Below are positions 52,318 to 61,222 of a DNA stretch of 64,000 bases, one piece after another. How positions within the stretch are numbered: the first letter of the stretch is position 1; each line of letters opens with the position of its first letter. Under the pieces are notes generated by a model. That model did not search any database. It was not told the DNA's origin and saw only the letters and a list, made by a program, of their open reading frames with translations. Location of the stretch: positions 806,001 through 870,000 of the forward strand of contig NZ_VUNZ01000001.1 in the NCBI RefSeq assembly GCF_008386505.1, written 5' to 3'. This DNA is from Chryseobacterium sediminis (GTDB lineage Bacteria; Bacteroidota; Bacteroidia; Flavobacteriales; Weeksellaceae). The translations under genes and the position numbers were made by a program.

Positions 52318-52818
52318 ATGAAATATACTACAAAATGGCTCACTGATAAAGCCCGCGTTAAAGAACTTGTGGACTTTTTTATTACTCATAAAACAGACTC
52401 TTATATTTCCCATGGTGAAATGATGTCCGGCAGAGCCATCGATTCCCATCACTGGAATCCCGATCTTGAACTGATTCTTACCGAACAGCTGATTACTGAT
52501 TTTAATTCTGATGGCAGTTCTAAACTGAATATTTTAATTGCAGAAAACGAAAATGGGGAAATTGTCGGAATGATGGTTTTCAATGTGATCAACAGTCCCT
52601 TTAAAAAGTATGCGATTTTAGAAGACATGCTTTTGGATCAGTCCGTAAGAGGCCAGTCACTGGGAAGTAAACTTCTGGAAAAAGCTATTCATGAATCTAA
52701 AAACTGGAATATCAGTTTTATCTTATTGGAAAGCGGAGTCAACAATCATGGAGCGCACAACTTTTTTAGCAGATATGGTTTTAAAAAGGTATCGGAAAGC
52801 TATATTATAACAATTTAA
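52318..52818 (+). CDS. GNAT family N-acetyltransferase
   Basis: A 166-residue GNAT fold: strand GEIVGMMVFNVINSPFKKYA, the acetyl-CoA pyrophosphate loop in LLDQSVRGQSLGSKLLEKAI (R-x-x-G-x-G-like, with S in place of the second Gly) and the C-terminal VNNHGAHNFFSRYGFKKVSE. Substrate unknown; the diverged pocket region gives no clue. It lies 15 nt before a flavin monooxygenase gene and shares its direction. Confidence 0.88.
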   Translation: MKYTTKWLTDKARVKELVDFFITHKTDSYISHGEMMSGRAIDSHHWNPDLELILTEQLITDFNSDGSSKLNILIAENENGEIVGMMVFNVINSPFKKYAILEDMLLDQSVRGQSLGSKLLEKAIHESKNWNISFILLESGVNNHGAHNFFSRYGFKKVSESYIITI

Positions 52819-52833
52819 ATTAAATGATGTCTT

Positions 52834-53952
52834 ATGAACACCATTTCAATCATCGGAGCCGGAATCGGAGGGCTTACCCTCGGAAATATACTGAAACAGC
52901 ATCAGTATGATTTTACAATCTACGAGTCTGCCCCTGAAATAAAACCTGTAGGAGCCGGAATTATGATGGCAGTGAATGCAATGCAGGTTTTTGATCAACT
53001 GGGATTAAAGGAAAAAATTGAAAAGGCAGGTAATAAAATTCACAGAATTGTTATCGCCAATGAATCTTTACAGACTATCTCCAAGACAGAAATTCTGGAA
53101 CTTGAAACGAAGTACAATTCATGTAATGTTGCAATCCACCGTGCTGAACTCCAAAAGATTTTAGCTGAAAACCTTTTTCCCGATTCCATTAAACTGAATC
53201 ATTCTCTACAGAAAATTGAAAAAAAAGAAAACTATATTTTAGATTTTGAAAACGGAAATCAGATTGAAAGTAAAATCGTTTTTGGAGCAGATGGTATAAA
53301 ATCCCCTATCCGAAATCAGATTTTAAAAACCGGAACAATCCGCAACTCAGGGCAGAAATGCTGGCGCGGTCTTTTAGATTTCGATCTGCCTGAGAAACAT
53401 CATCAGGAAGCTTTTGAAATGTGGGGAAAAGGAAAACGCTTTGGGTTTGTAAAAATTTCTGACAAAAAAGTATACTGGTATGCCTGCGTGAATGAGAAAA
53501 GTTTCGGGAGATATATTGAAATTGCAGAGATTTTTAATGATTTTGATCCTTTGGTTTTACAAATTATTGACGCTACTCCAGACGAAAATATTATTTGTAA
53601 CACAATTTCTGACCTCTCACCTATTCCCAAATGGTATTCTGAAAATCTATGCCTGATTGGAGATGCCGCTCATGCCACAACTCCCAATATGGGTCAAGGT
53701 GCCTGTCAGGCTATTGAAGATGCTTATATCATCGGAAAGCTGTTGGAAAAAGATAAGGATTTCAATACAGTTTTTGAGGCATTTCAAAGCATCAGAAGAA
53801 AAAAAGTGGATTATATTGTCAACACAAGCCGAACCATAGGAAAAGTATCCCAATGGGAAAGAGGAAATTCAATACGTAATTTTCTCATGGGTATGATTCC
53901 GGAAAGCATCAATCAAAAAATGGCTAAAAAAGTTATAGAACTGGAATTGTAA
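52834..53952 (+). CDS. FAD-dependent monooxygenase (PheA/TetX-like)
   Basis: A 372-residue group A flavoprotein. Motifs: GAGIGGLTLGNIL (FAD-binding GxGxxG), IVFGADGIKSPIRNQI (DG motif) and LIGDAAHATTPNMGQGACQA (GD motif, FAD ribityl). The enzyme hydroxylates an aromatic or polycyclic compound using NAD(P)H and O2. A resemblance to TetX is family-level only and does not imply tetracycline activity. Confidence 0.9.
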   Translation: MNTISIIGAGIGGLTLGNILKQHQYDFTIYESAPEIKPVGAGIMMAVNAMQVFDQLGLKEKIEKAGNKIHRIVIANESLQTISKTEILELETKYNSCNVAIHRAELQKILAENLFPDSIKLNHSLQKIEKKENYILDFENGNQIESKIVFGADGIKSPIRNQILKTGTIRNSGQKCWRGLLDFDLPEKHHQEAFEMWGKGKRFGFVKISDKKVYWYACVNEKSFGRYIEIAEIFNDFDPLVLQIIDATPDENIICNTISDLSPIPKWYSENLCLIGDAAHATTPNMGQGACQAIEDAYIIGKLLEKDKDFNTVFEAFQSIRRKKVDYIVNTSRTIGKVSQWERGNSIRNFLMGMIPESINQKMAKKVIELEL

Positions 53953-54021
53953 AAATTCGGTTAAAAAATAAAATTTAAAAAATTATATTCGATTTATTAA
54001 TAACAACTAAAAATTAAAAAC

Positions 54022-56055
54022 ATGAAAAAAATCTTTTACGTATTGCTCTTATTCATAGGAGTACATACAGCACAAGCACAGGAGGTCCCGGTACTGGACA
54101 GGGGTTTATTTTTTGGGAACCCGGAAATTTCCGGAGGACAGCTGAGCCCGGATGGAAAATGGATTTCCTTCACGAAAGAATATGGAGGCATTATGAATAT
54201 ATGGGTAAAAAAGATTGATGAACCTTTTGAAAAAGCCCGCCCACTAACGGATAGCAAGCGCCCGATGAACGGATATTTCTGGTCAGAAGACGGTAAGTAT
54301 ATTCTTTATGTAAAAGATGGAAATGGTGATGAAAACATGAATATTTTTGCTGTAGATCCCATGGCAAAAGTAACCACCGGAGTTCCGGAATCAAGGAATT
54401 TAACTCCGCTTAAAGAAGTAACAGCTCAAATCTACATGGTAAGCAGAAAAGATCCTGATTTGTTGATGGTGGGATTAAATAACCGTGATAAAGCATGGCA
54501 TGATTTATACTCATTGAAAATTTCTACAGGTGAGCTGAAAAAGATTTATGAAAATACAGACCGCATTACAAGTTATGAATTTGACTGGGATGAAAAATTG
54601 AGAGTTCTTTCCAAAACGGATGATAAAGGAACTACCCAGTTTTTTTATAAAGAAGGAGATAAACTCACTCCTATTTACGAGACTTTGGTAACGGAAAGCG
54701 CCTATATCTCAAACTGGAACGAGGATAATTCTAAGTTCTATCTGGTAACCAACAAAGGGAACCTAGATAAATCAACCTTATTCCTGATGGACCCGAAAAC
54801 CAAAGAGATTACAAAAATAGAAAGCGATCCTAAAGATAAAGTAGATTTTGGAGGGTTGTTTCTGGACAGAAATACAAGAAAGATGATCTATACCTCTTAC
54901 ACCGGAGATAAAACAGAGTATTACTGGAAAGACAAAGTATGGGAGGACAATTATAAATTTCTGCAAAGTAAATTTCCTGGAAGAGAAGTTAATTTTTCAA
55001 GTTCTACCAATGATTATTCTAAATTCTTAGTTGCTGTTGGAGGTGATAAATATGCTTCAGAAGCGTATTTCTTTGATGCAAAGACAAAACAGCTGATTTT
55101 CCAGTATACCCCAAGAACAGAATTAAAAAAAGTGGAAAAATATCTGGCTGCGATGACTCCTATTTCTTATAAAAGCAGTGACGGACTTGAAATTCCGGCT
55201 TATCTGACTTTACCTGTAGGTTCATCGGGTAAAAATGTACCTGTAGTTGTTTTGGTTCACGGAGGTCCGAAAGGTCCAAGAGATTATTGGGGATACAATT
55301 CAACCGTACAGTTTTTAGCTAACAGAGGATATGCGGTATTGCAACCTAATTTCAGAGCGAGTGGTGGATACGGTAAAAAGTTTCAGAATGGCGGCGATCT
55401 TCAGTGGGGAAAACTGATGCAGGACGATATTACATGGGGTGTAAAATATTTAATTGATAAAGGAATTGCAGACAAAAGCAAAGTAGTGATTATGGGAGGA
55501 AGTTACGGTGGATATGCAACGCTTGCAGGTTTAGCATTTACTCCTGATGTATATGCTGCCGGAGTAGATATTGTAGGACCAAGCAACCTCTTTACTTTAC
55601 TGGATTCTGTTCCTGCTTACTGGGAAGCTGCACGCGCTTTCCTTTACGGAATGGTAGGTGATCCTAAAACTGAAGAAGGCAAAAAACGTATGCATGATGC
55701 CAGTCCGTTGTTTAGTGTGGATAAAATTAACAAGCCATTATTGATTGTTCAGGGAGCTAACGACCCGAGAGTAAAACAGGCTGAAGCAGATCAGATTGTC
55801 ATTGCGCTGCGTGATAAAGGTAAAAAGGTAAATTACATCCTTGCTGATGATGAAGGGCACGGATTCCGCAAACCGGTGAACAGCATGGCAATGTATGCTG
55901 AAACAGAGAAATTCCTTGCTGAAGTAATTGGAGGAAGATATCAGAAAGAAATGCCTGAAAATGTAGCAAAACGTCTTAAGGAAATGACGGTTGATATTGC
56001 AAAAGTTACTTATACTCCGGCGAAAAGCGAAAAAACCGCAGGAGCTTCTAAATAA
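54022..56055 (+). CDS. Exported S9 family peptidase (acylaminoacyl/prolyl oligopeptidase-like)
   Basis: A 677-residue protein with signal peptide [20 protein letters not shown]. Residues ~25-400 are beta-propeller-like repeats ([35 protein letters not shown]). Residues ~405-640 are the alpha/beta-hydrolase: [19 protein letters not shown] (oxyanion HGGP), nucleophile S494 in [13 protein letters not shown]581 in [13 protein letters not shown] and H613 in DEGHGFRKP. Cuts short peptides in the periplasm. A -7-like TATATTCG lies at 53984-53991. Confidence 0.95.
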   Translation: MKKIFYVLLLFIGVHTAQAQEVPVLDRGLFFGNPEISGGQLSPDGKWISFTKEYGGIMNIWVKKIDEPFEKARPLTDSKRPMNGYFWSEDGKYILYVKDGNGDENMNIFAVDPMAKVTTGVPESRNLTPLKEVTAQIYMVSRKDPDLLMVGLNNRDKAWHDLYSLKISTGELKKIYENTDRITSYEFDWDEKLRVLSKTDDKGTTQFFYKEGDKLTPIYETLVTESAYISNWNEDNSKFYLVTNKGNLDKSTLFLMDPKTKEITKIESDPKDKVDFGGLFLDRNTRKMIYTSYTGDKTEYYWKDKVWEDNYKFLQSKFPGREVNFSSSTNDYSKFLVAVGGDKYASEAYFFDAKTKQLIFQYTPRTELKKVEKYLAAMTPISYKSSDGLEIPAYLTLPVGSSGKNVPVVVLVHGGPKGPRDYWGYNSTVQFLANRGYAVLQPNFRASGGYGKKFQNGGDLQWGKLMQDDITWGVKYLIDKGIADKSKVVIMGGSYGGYATLAGLAFTPDVYAAGVDIVGPSNLFTLLDSVPAYWEAARAFLYGMVGDPKTEEGKKRMHDASPLFSVDKINKPLLIVQGANDPRVKQAEADQIVIALRDKGKKVNYILADDEGHGFRKPVNSMAMYAETEKFLAEVIGGRYQKEMPENVAKRLKEMTVDIAKVTYTPAKSEKTAGASK

Positions 56056-56075
56056 AGTTTCGGTATAATAAAGAC

Positions 56076-56115
56076 AAAGCCATCTCATTTTTACGAGATG
56101 GCTTTTATTTTTTAA
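56076..56115. terminator. Bidirectional intrinsic terminator
   Basis: AAAGCCATCTC / GAGATGGCTTT with an 8-nt loop between the S9 peptidase and the convergent haem-binding gene. Confidence 0.9.
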
Positions 56116-56118
56116 GTC

Positions 56119-56583
56119 TTATTTTTCATTTTCAGTCTGCATCAGCTCTATCCAGTGAACTATTTCTTTTATCTGTTTTTCGGAAAGTTTAGCTTCCGGA
56201 TGAAGATAAGTATATGAGGTAAGCGGCATTTTCTTCTGTTGTATCTGATTGGCAATAGAATTTAATTTATTGACCTGTTTACGACGGCTGTAATTACTCC
56301 ATTCATTAAAATTCAATTCTTCTTTTCCTTTTTTAATATGCTTTTCAAGATAATAACTTAAAGGCTGTATATAGGAATAGAATGGATAATGGGTAGAATT
56401 GCTATGACAGTCATAGCAGGAATTTGTAAGAATAGATTGCACATTCTTAGGAAGCTTGTAAACCTTTGAAATATCTGTTGAAGGAACCTGCCCATAATCA
56501 ATATTACGGGCAGGCTGAATGATCTGAATGAGTAAAAAAATTAGAACAAACCCTAACAATATGTTTTTCACGTGTCGGTTCAT
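56119..56583 (-). CDS. Haem-binding domain (cytochrome-like) protein
   Basis: A 154-residue protein with one N-terminal membrane helix (ILLGFVLIFLLIQIIQ) and a single c-type haem motif C-x2-C-H in NSCYDCHSN. The DIKEIVHWIELMQTE-like end and PLSYYLEKHIKKGKEELNFN middle match the haem-binding domain of Bacteroidota (Haem_bd). It probably faces the periplasm and carries electrons. It precedes the copper genes on the same strand, ending the run. Confidence 0.9.
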   Translation of the reverse strand: MNRHVKNILLGFVLIFLLIQIIQPARNIDYGQVPSTDISKVYKLPKNVQSILTNSCYDCHSNSTHYPFYSYIQPLSYYLEKHIKKGKEELNFNEWSNYSRRKQVNKLNSIANQIQQKKMPLTSYTYLHPEAKLSEKQIKEIVHWIELMQTENEK

Positions 56584-56596
56584 TTTTTTTACAATT

Positions 56597-57202
56597 TTAA
56601 AATACTTTTTTTATAGATCCGCAATTGATCATTTTTTGCCCTTCATATGGATTGACAATCTCTTCCGACTCACTGATCCAGGTTCCACCCTTTCCATTAT
56701 TATACATAGGACAGAAATCCTGATACAATTTTAATCCGTCAGTCCCCTTTTCTTTTATTAAATCAGTAATATCATTACTCAGAGAAAGTAGATGTTCTCT
56801 CTGATGGGCTATATCGTCAGATTTTTCACTGATATGCTCTGCATTTTCTGCTGCACTTTCCAAAATATCTTTTACTTCAGGGCTTAGTTTACTTACATCC
56901 TGTTTTTTTAAGACAGAATATAATTTTTTAGCTTCTGATGAGGCTGTTTTAGAATCATCCTTCGTTAAAGCATTTTTTAAAGGAAGATAGCTCTCAACAA
57001 TCTGTTTTATTGAAAATGCTGAAGAATCTGTTGATTCCTTTTTATCTTTCTCCGAATCATTATCTGCCTTTAGCGGTTCGGTTGCTACGGATGATTCTTC
57101 CTCCATTTTAAGATCAGCTTTTGTCTCCTTTTTGGTGGAATTGTTTTTAGTACATGAGTATAAAAGACCTCCTACTAAAAGAACGGTTACTATGTTTTTC
57201 AT
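56597..57202 (-). CDS. DUF3347 lipoprotein, copper-associated
   Basis: A 201-residue lipoprotein: MKNIVTVLLVGGLLYSCTKN has lipobox LLYSC. A Lys/Glu/Ser-rich linker (~20-60) leads to the DUF3347 domain: IVESYLPLKNALTKDDSKTA and the end YQDFCPMYNNGKGGTWISES then NPYEGQKMINCG. The C-P-M and C-G ends, with Met, Cys and acidic residues, fit metal binding. DUF3347 sits beside CusB-like copper export proteins. The multicopper oxidase is 39 nt upstream. Confidence 0.88.
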   Translation of the reverse strand: MKNIVTVLLVGGLLYSCTKNNSTKKETKADLKMEEESSVATEPLKADNDSEKDKKESTDSSAFSIKQIVESYLPLKNALTKDDSKTASSEAKKLYSVLKKQDVSKLSPEVKDILESAAENAEHISEKSDDIAHQREHLLSLSNDITDLIKEKGTDGLKLYQDFCPMYNNGKGGTWISESEEIVNPYEGQKMINCGSIKKVF

Positions 57203-57241
57203 TGTTTTACTAATTAATTTTATAAAAATTTTAATGTTTTA

Positions 57242-60010
57242 TCAGTATGTTAAAGTAACACCTGCACCCCAGCCCATTTCATTATCATAATTTCCGGAAA
57301 CGGATATCCATTTTTGAAGAATGTACCTCATTCCTGTTGAAAATTCACCATCGGAATTGACACTGAAATTTCCTCTCAATCTTCTGGAAAGCGGGATATC
57401 CTCACGGCTCAGTTCTAATAATACTTTTCCGTTTTGGTCAACACTTGCATCAGCGGTAATCAACATTGGCAATACATACTGCATACCCACCATGAATGCA
57501 AATTTGTTTTTTGAAGCTTTCTGCTGTCCGAACCAGGTCTTTTTACCATGAAAATCCATTCCCAATTCCTCTGTCATCTGCCTTTCCATAATCTCATGAT
57601 TTTTTTGAACTCTTACTCCTGCATACGGAAGTGCCCATTGGAATTTCCCTAAAAATCGTCCCACTTTTGCACTTCCTTCAAAATGATCAAAATTCCAGTT
57701 AGAATGAAACTCATTAAGGTTAGCCCATCTCGGACCGAACATTGTCATTGTTTCTGCATGGATTTTATTGCTTGCGACATCCAGCATCGCCATAGAGCTG
57801 GTCATTTTATTATCCTGTATAAAATTTTTCCAGGCCAGTTTTCTGTTCGGAAGCTGTGGATTGGGTTTAGAGTTTTCATAGCTGAAAATTCTTCCCATTC
57901 CTGCCATCATATGGTATAAAATATGACAGTGGAAAAACCAGTCACCATCCTGATTGGCTGCAAATTCTATCGTTACGGTTTCCATCGGCATGATATCTAC
58001 TACGTTTTTCAGTGGAGAATACTCTCCTTTTGAATTGATCAGTCTGAAATCATGACCATGAAGATGCATCGGGTGGCGCATCATAGAATTATTATACATT
58101 TTAATTCTAAGAACTTCTCCCTTTTTTATCAGGATTTTATCTGTTTCTGTTACGGTTTTATTATCCAGAGTCCACAGATAATGATTCATATTTCCTTCCA
58201 GCGTAAACTTCATTTCACGGATGCTGTCTGTAGGAAAAATAGTTTTTTCAGGAGACTTTAAAATATTATAAGAAAGCCTCTTAATCGTTTTTTCTTCCCC
58301 CATATCCATTCCTGAGTGTTGAGAATGATCTTCTTTTTTATCTTCTTTTGTCTTCACCCCCATCATCTCATTGATATGCTTTGCAGTAGTTTTTCTTTGA
58401 TTTTCAGATAATTCCGGATACATTACTTCGTTCATATCCATCATCTGGTTTCCCATCGTCATGGTCATGGGCTTCATATTTCCGCTCATTTCCATCATAC
58501 CATTCATCATTTTCATTCCTTCAAAAAGCATTAGTCTTGGAAGATTAGGCGCTTCTACCTTTTCACCGGAGCCCAGCCAAAGGGATGCATGCCCTATTCT
58601 GTCTTCCGAAGTCGCTCTGAATTCAAAGCTTTTATTTTCCGGAATTGTGACTTCAATATCATAAGTCTCGGAAACCCCAACAATCAAACGGTCAACATCT
58701 GTCGGAACTACATCATTACCGTCATTTCCTACTACTTTTATCTTCCCACCTCCATAATTCAGCCAGAAATAAGTAGATGAACCTCCGTTGGCCACTCTTA
58801 ATCTTACTTTATCTCCAGGCTTTAGATTGGAATAATCTGAACTAGGAGTACCATTAATCAGGAATTTATCATAATAGACATCACTTACATCCATCGCCTC
58901 CATCCTTTTCCATTCATTCAGTGCTTTTGTCCCGAAATTTCCAGACTTGATGGCTTCCCAATAACTCTGTACTGCGTTTTTCTTTACCGCATACCAGTCT
59001 GTATTGGCCATATGAAGTCTTCTTGCAATCTGCATTGGATCATCATCACTCCAATCTCCCAGCAATACCGGAATCTCAGCATTGTATTCTGTTTTAGGTT
59101 CACCTTCTCTTTTCTTGAAAACCAGTATTCCATTCATTCCTATTTGCTCCTGAAGGGCTTCATGGGAATGATACCAATACGTCCCGTTTTGGGAAACTCT
59201 GAATTTGTATAAGTGGGTTTCTCCCGGCGTTACCGGTTTTGTGGTAAGATACGGAACCCCATCATGCTCGTTGGGAAGAATCACTCCGTGCCAGTGCAAT
59301 CCTGTATTTTCCTTAAGCATATTGTGCAGATAAATTTCCGCAGTATCTCCTTCCGTAAAATATAAAGTCGGAGCCTGAAGTTTCCCGTTAATCGCGATCG
59401 CTCTTCTGTTTTTTCCGGTGAAGTTGACAATGGTATCTTTTACATACAGATCATAACGAACCGTTTTCCCACCGAAAGTAATTCTTCCGTTTTCTGAATT
59501 ACGTTTTAAAATAGATTTTTCCTCATTTGGATTTTCAGCCTGCCCATGGGAATGATCTTCTTTTTCTACCAGATCCATCCCGCATTTAGGACATTTTCCC
59601 GGCTTATCCGAAACTACTTCAGGATGCATGGGGCAGGTATAAGTAGTTTGAGCGTGAGTTAAAACCTGAGATTTAGCTGGTGATGCAGCTTTTTTCTCTG
59701 GTTGAACAGAAGGCTTTATTACTTTTGCTTTCTCAACCTTAGTTGTTTCCTTTACTTTATTTATATTTATATTTATCTTATTTATTTTTGTTTCTGCAGG
59801 CTTTGCCTTCGTTTCTGTTTTAGATACAGGTTTCACTTCCGGTTTTACAACAACTGTCTTTTTTACCAGAGTCATTCCGCATTTCGGACAGTCTCCAGGT
59901 TTTGATGACACCACTTCAGGATGCATCGGACAGGTATAATACGTTTTTGTAGTTTGTGCGAAAGTAAAAACAGAGAATAAAAGCACCAGAAACATTATCA
60001 GTTTTTTCAT
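57242..60010 (-). CDS. Multicopper oxidase (CopA-like) with two N-terminal heavy-metal-binding repeats and CopB-like C-terminus
   Basis: A 922-residue exported protein with signal peptide (MKKLIMFLVLLFSVFTFAQ). Two repeats TCPMHPEVVSSKPGDCPKCG and TCPMHPEVVSDKPGKCPKCG (residues ~24-50 and 123-149) are heavy-metal-binding domains, joined by a Lys/Val-rich linker. The oxidase follows with cupredoxin copper ligands HWHG (~237), YWYHSHE (~280), HPMHLHGHDF (~643) and HCHILYHMMAGM (~693). A Met-rich segment lies near 495-535. From ~760 onward the sequence is beta-rich (GMQYVLPMLITADASVDQNG; SVSGNYDNEMGWGAGVTLTY), like CopB, so the gene fuses CopA and CopB functions. It likely oxidises Cu(I) and limits copper damage. 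Confidence 0.9.
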   Translation of the reverse strand: MKKLIMFLVLLFSVFTFAQTTKTYYTCPMHPEVVSSKPGDCPKCGMTLVKKTVVVKPEVKPVSKTETKAKPAETKINKINININKVKETTKVEKAKVIKPSVQPEKKAASPAKSQVLTHAQTTYTCPMHPEVVSDKPGKCPKCGMDLVEKEDHSHGQAENPNEEKSILKRNSENGRITFGGKTVRYDLYVKDTIVNFTGKNRRAIAINGKLQAPTLYFTEGDTAEIYLHNMLKENTGLHWHGVILPNEHDGVPYLTTKPVTPGETHLYKFRVSQNGTYWYHSHEALQEQIGMNGILVFKKREGEPKTEYNAEIPVLLGDWSDDDPMQIARRLHMANTDWYAVKKNAVQSYWEAIKSGNFGTKALNEWKRMEAMDVSDVYYDKFLINGTPSSDYSNLKPGDKVRLRVANGGSSTYFWLNYGGGKIKVVGNDGNDVVPTDVDRLIVGVSETYDIEVTIPENKSFEFRATSEDRIGHASLWLGSGEKVEAPNLPRLMLFEGMKMMNGMMEMSGNMKPMTMTMGNQMMDMNEVMYPELSENQRKTTAKHINEMMGVKTKEDKKEDHSQHSGMDMGEEKTIKRLSYNILKSPEKTIFPTDSIREMKFTLEGNMNHYLWTLDNKTVTETDKILIKKGEVLRIKMYNNSMMRHPMHLHGHDFRLINSKGEYSPLKNVVDIMPMETVTIEFAANQDGDWFFHCHILYHMMAGMGRIFSYENSKPNPQLPNRKLAWKNFIQDNKMTSSMAMLDVASNKIHAETMTMFGPRWANLNEFHSNWNFDHFEGSAKVGRFLGKFQWALPYAGVRVQKNHEIMERQMTEELGMDFHGKKTWFGQQKASKNKFAFMVGMQYVLPMLITADASVDQNGKVLLELSREDIPLSRRLRGNFSVNSDGEFSTGMRYILQKWISVSGNYDNEMGWGAGVTLTY

Positions 60011-60099
60011 AATATTTCAAAGTTTTTAGAAGTTGCATAGCTTAAAGCTAATTATAATTTAAACTATACAACTTATTGTTTTAAAGAATAATAGACTAA

Positions 60100-60573
60100 T
60101 TATTTAATCTCTGACTTTACGCTTCCACATGAAAGCATAGATTTCCCGTAGTATGGGTTTGCAATCTGTTTTTCATCGCTCAGCCAGCTACCGTCTGCCA
60201 TTGGGCAATATTGTACATAGACTGGTTTTTCAGAAAGTTTGAACTGCTTGGTTAAAGCGATCATATTGTCTGAAAGGTTGAGAAAAGTTTCTCTTTGAGC
60301 AGTAACCGTTCTTGCTTCAGAAATAGCAGAAGCATCTTTTCTAAGAATATTAAGATTACCTTCAGAAACCATTTTATAATCAATGGTTGAGGCTGTTTTA
60401 ATGAATTCTGTTGCTGCTTTTGAAGTTTTGTCAGCATCATCTGAAGCTAACGCTGATTTGATTGCGATATAGTTCTGATACAGTTTAGAAACCGTAGCAT
60501 CCTTTTTAGATTGCGCTGATAGTGAAACGATTGAGAATAAAGATAAGGCTGCTGTAATGATATATTTTTTCAT
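60100..60573 (-). CDS. Exported DUF3347 protein, copper-associated
   Basis: I start at the ATG at 60571-60573 (MKKYIITAALSLFSIVSLSA), giving a signal peptide; 16 codons upstream do not fit. The 157-residue protein is a DUF3347 domain with VSKLYQNYIAIKSALASDDA and the terminal VQYCPMADGSWLSDEKQIAN then PYYGKSMLSCGS. It matches the lipoprotein at 56597 in domain and metal-type ends, so the two bracket the multicopper oxidase. Confidence 0.88.
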   Translation of the reverse strand: MKKYIITAALSLFSIVSLSAQSKKDATVSKLYQNYIAIKSALASDDADKTSKAATEFIKTASTIDYKMVSEGNLNILRKDASAISEARTVTAQRETFLNLSDNMIALTKQFKLSEKPVYVQYCPMADGSWLSDEKQIANPYYGKSMLSCGSVKSEIK

Positions 60574-60690
60574 TGTTTTAAATTTTAGAATTAATTTTTT
60601 TAATAAGAATAAGGGACACATCGGAAAATGTGTCAGAACATGTCGCCTGTAATTGTATACGATAATGATACAGAAAACGACAGACGGATT

Positions 60691-61071
60691 CTAAATTCTA
60701 AAATTACAATGATTGATGTAGATGGGTACCGGCCGGTATTCAGGCGGTGCATTGATCTGAATTTGAGTAAATTTGGTAGCTGAAAAAGACTTATCAATAA
60801 CAGCAAACTGATGTTCCACAGGAATTTCTGAAACTGCACTTAAGAAATCTACGTTAAGATAATCAGATTTCTGGGAATCATCTACTTTTACTACTTTGAT
60901 CTCTGTTTTGCAGCATCCTTTTTTTTCTTTAACACCGCATTTAGCACAGATATCGTCTGTTTTCTGGCTTACAGAAACAAATTCCTTCATGCAATAATGA
61001 ATGCTAAAAGCTGCTCCGGAAGAAAATCCGAAGTAGAAAATAGAAAACAATATGGCAAGAATCTTTTTCAT
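60691..61071 (-). CDS. HYC_CC_PP family protein
   Basis: A 126-residue exported protein. The HYC motif is in FSIHYCMKEFVSVSQ, a C-x2-C pair is ICAKCG, CC is KKGCCKTEIKVVKV, and PP is INAPPEYRPVPIYI, giving the family name. The signal peptide is MKKILAILFSIFYFGFSSG. Small cysteine-rich periplasmic proteins of this type accompany copper-handling genes. It is the first gene of the minus-strand copper run. Confidence 0.87.
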   Translation of the reverse strand: MKKILAILFSIFYFGFSSGAAFSIHYCMKEFVSVSQKTDDICAKCGVKEKKGCCKTEIKVVKVDDSQKSDYLNVDFLSAVSEIPVEHQFAVIDKSFSATKFTQIQINAPPEYRPVPIYINHCNFRI

Positions 61072-61079
61072 TGGTAAGA

Positions 61080-61145
61080 CAAAGTTAAAAATATCTCTGA
61101 GACCGTTGTTATAAAATTTGGTAATGTTGTTATAAAATTCGGGTA
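61080..61145 (-). promoter_or_regulatory. Promoter with two 21-bp-spaced direct repeats before the copper run
   Basis: Minus strand: -7 element TAACTTTG (61080-61087 on the plus strand as CAAAGTTA). Upstream, GTTGTTATAAAATT occurs at 61105-61118 and 61126-61139 (plus strand), exactly 21 bp apart, and the proximal copy covers the -33 position. The spacing fits two helical turns. Confidence 0.55.
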
Positions 61146-61150
61146 AAATA

Positions 61151-61180
61151 AAAAGCTTCCGAAATTTTCCGAAAGCTTTT
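61151..61180. terminator. Bidirectional terminator
   Basis: AAAAGCTT / AAGCTTTT stem around CCGAAATTTTCCGA, with A/T-runs on both sides. It ends the TonB-receptor unit. Confidence 0.8.
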
Positions 61181-61222
61181 ATTTATTCTTTGAGAGATTA
61201 AAATAAACCTCATCTTTAATTT

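Noticed and set aside
52834-53952. A tetracycline-inactivating TetX enzyme
   Set aside because: Only the general flavoprotein monooxygenase motifs match; no TetX-specific segments were recognised.
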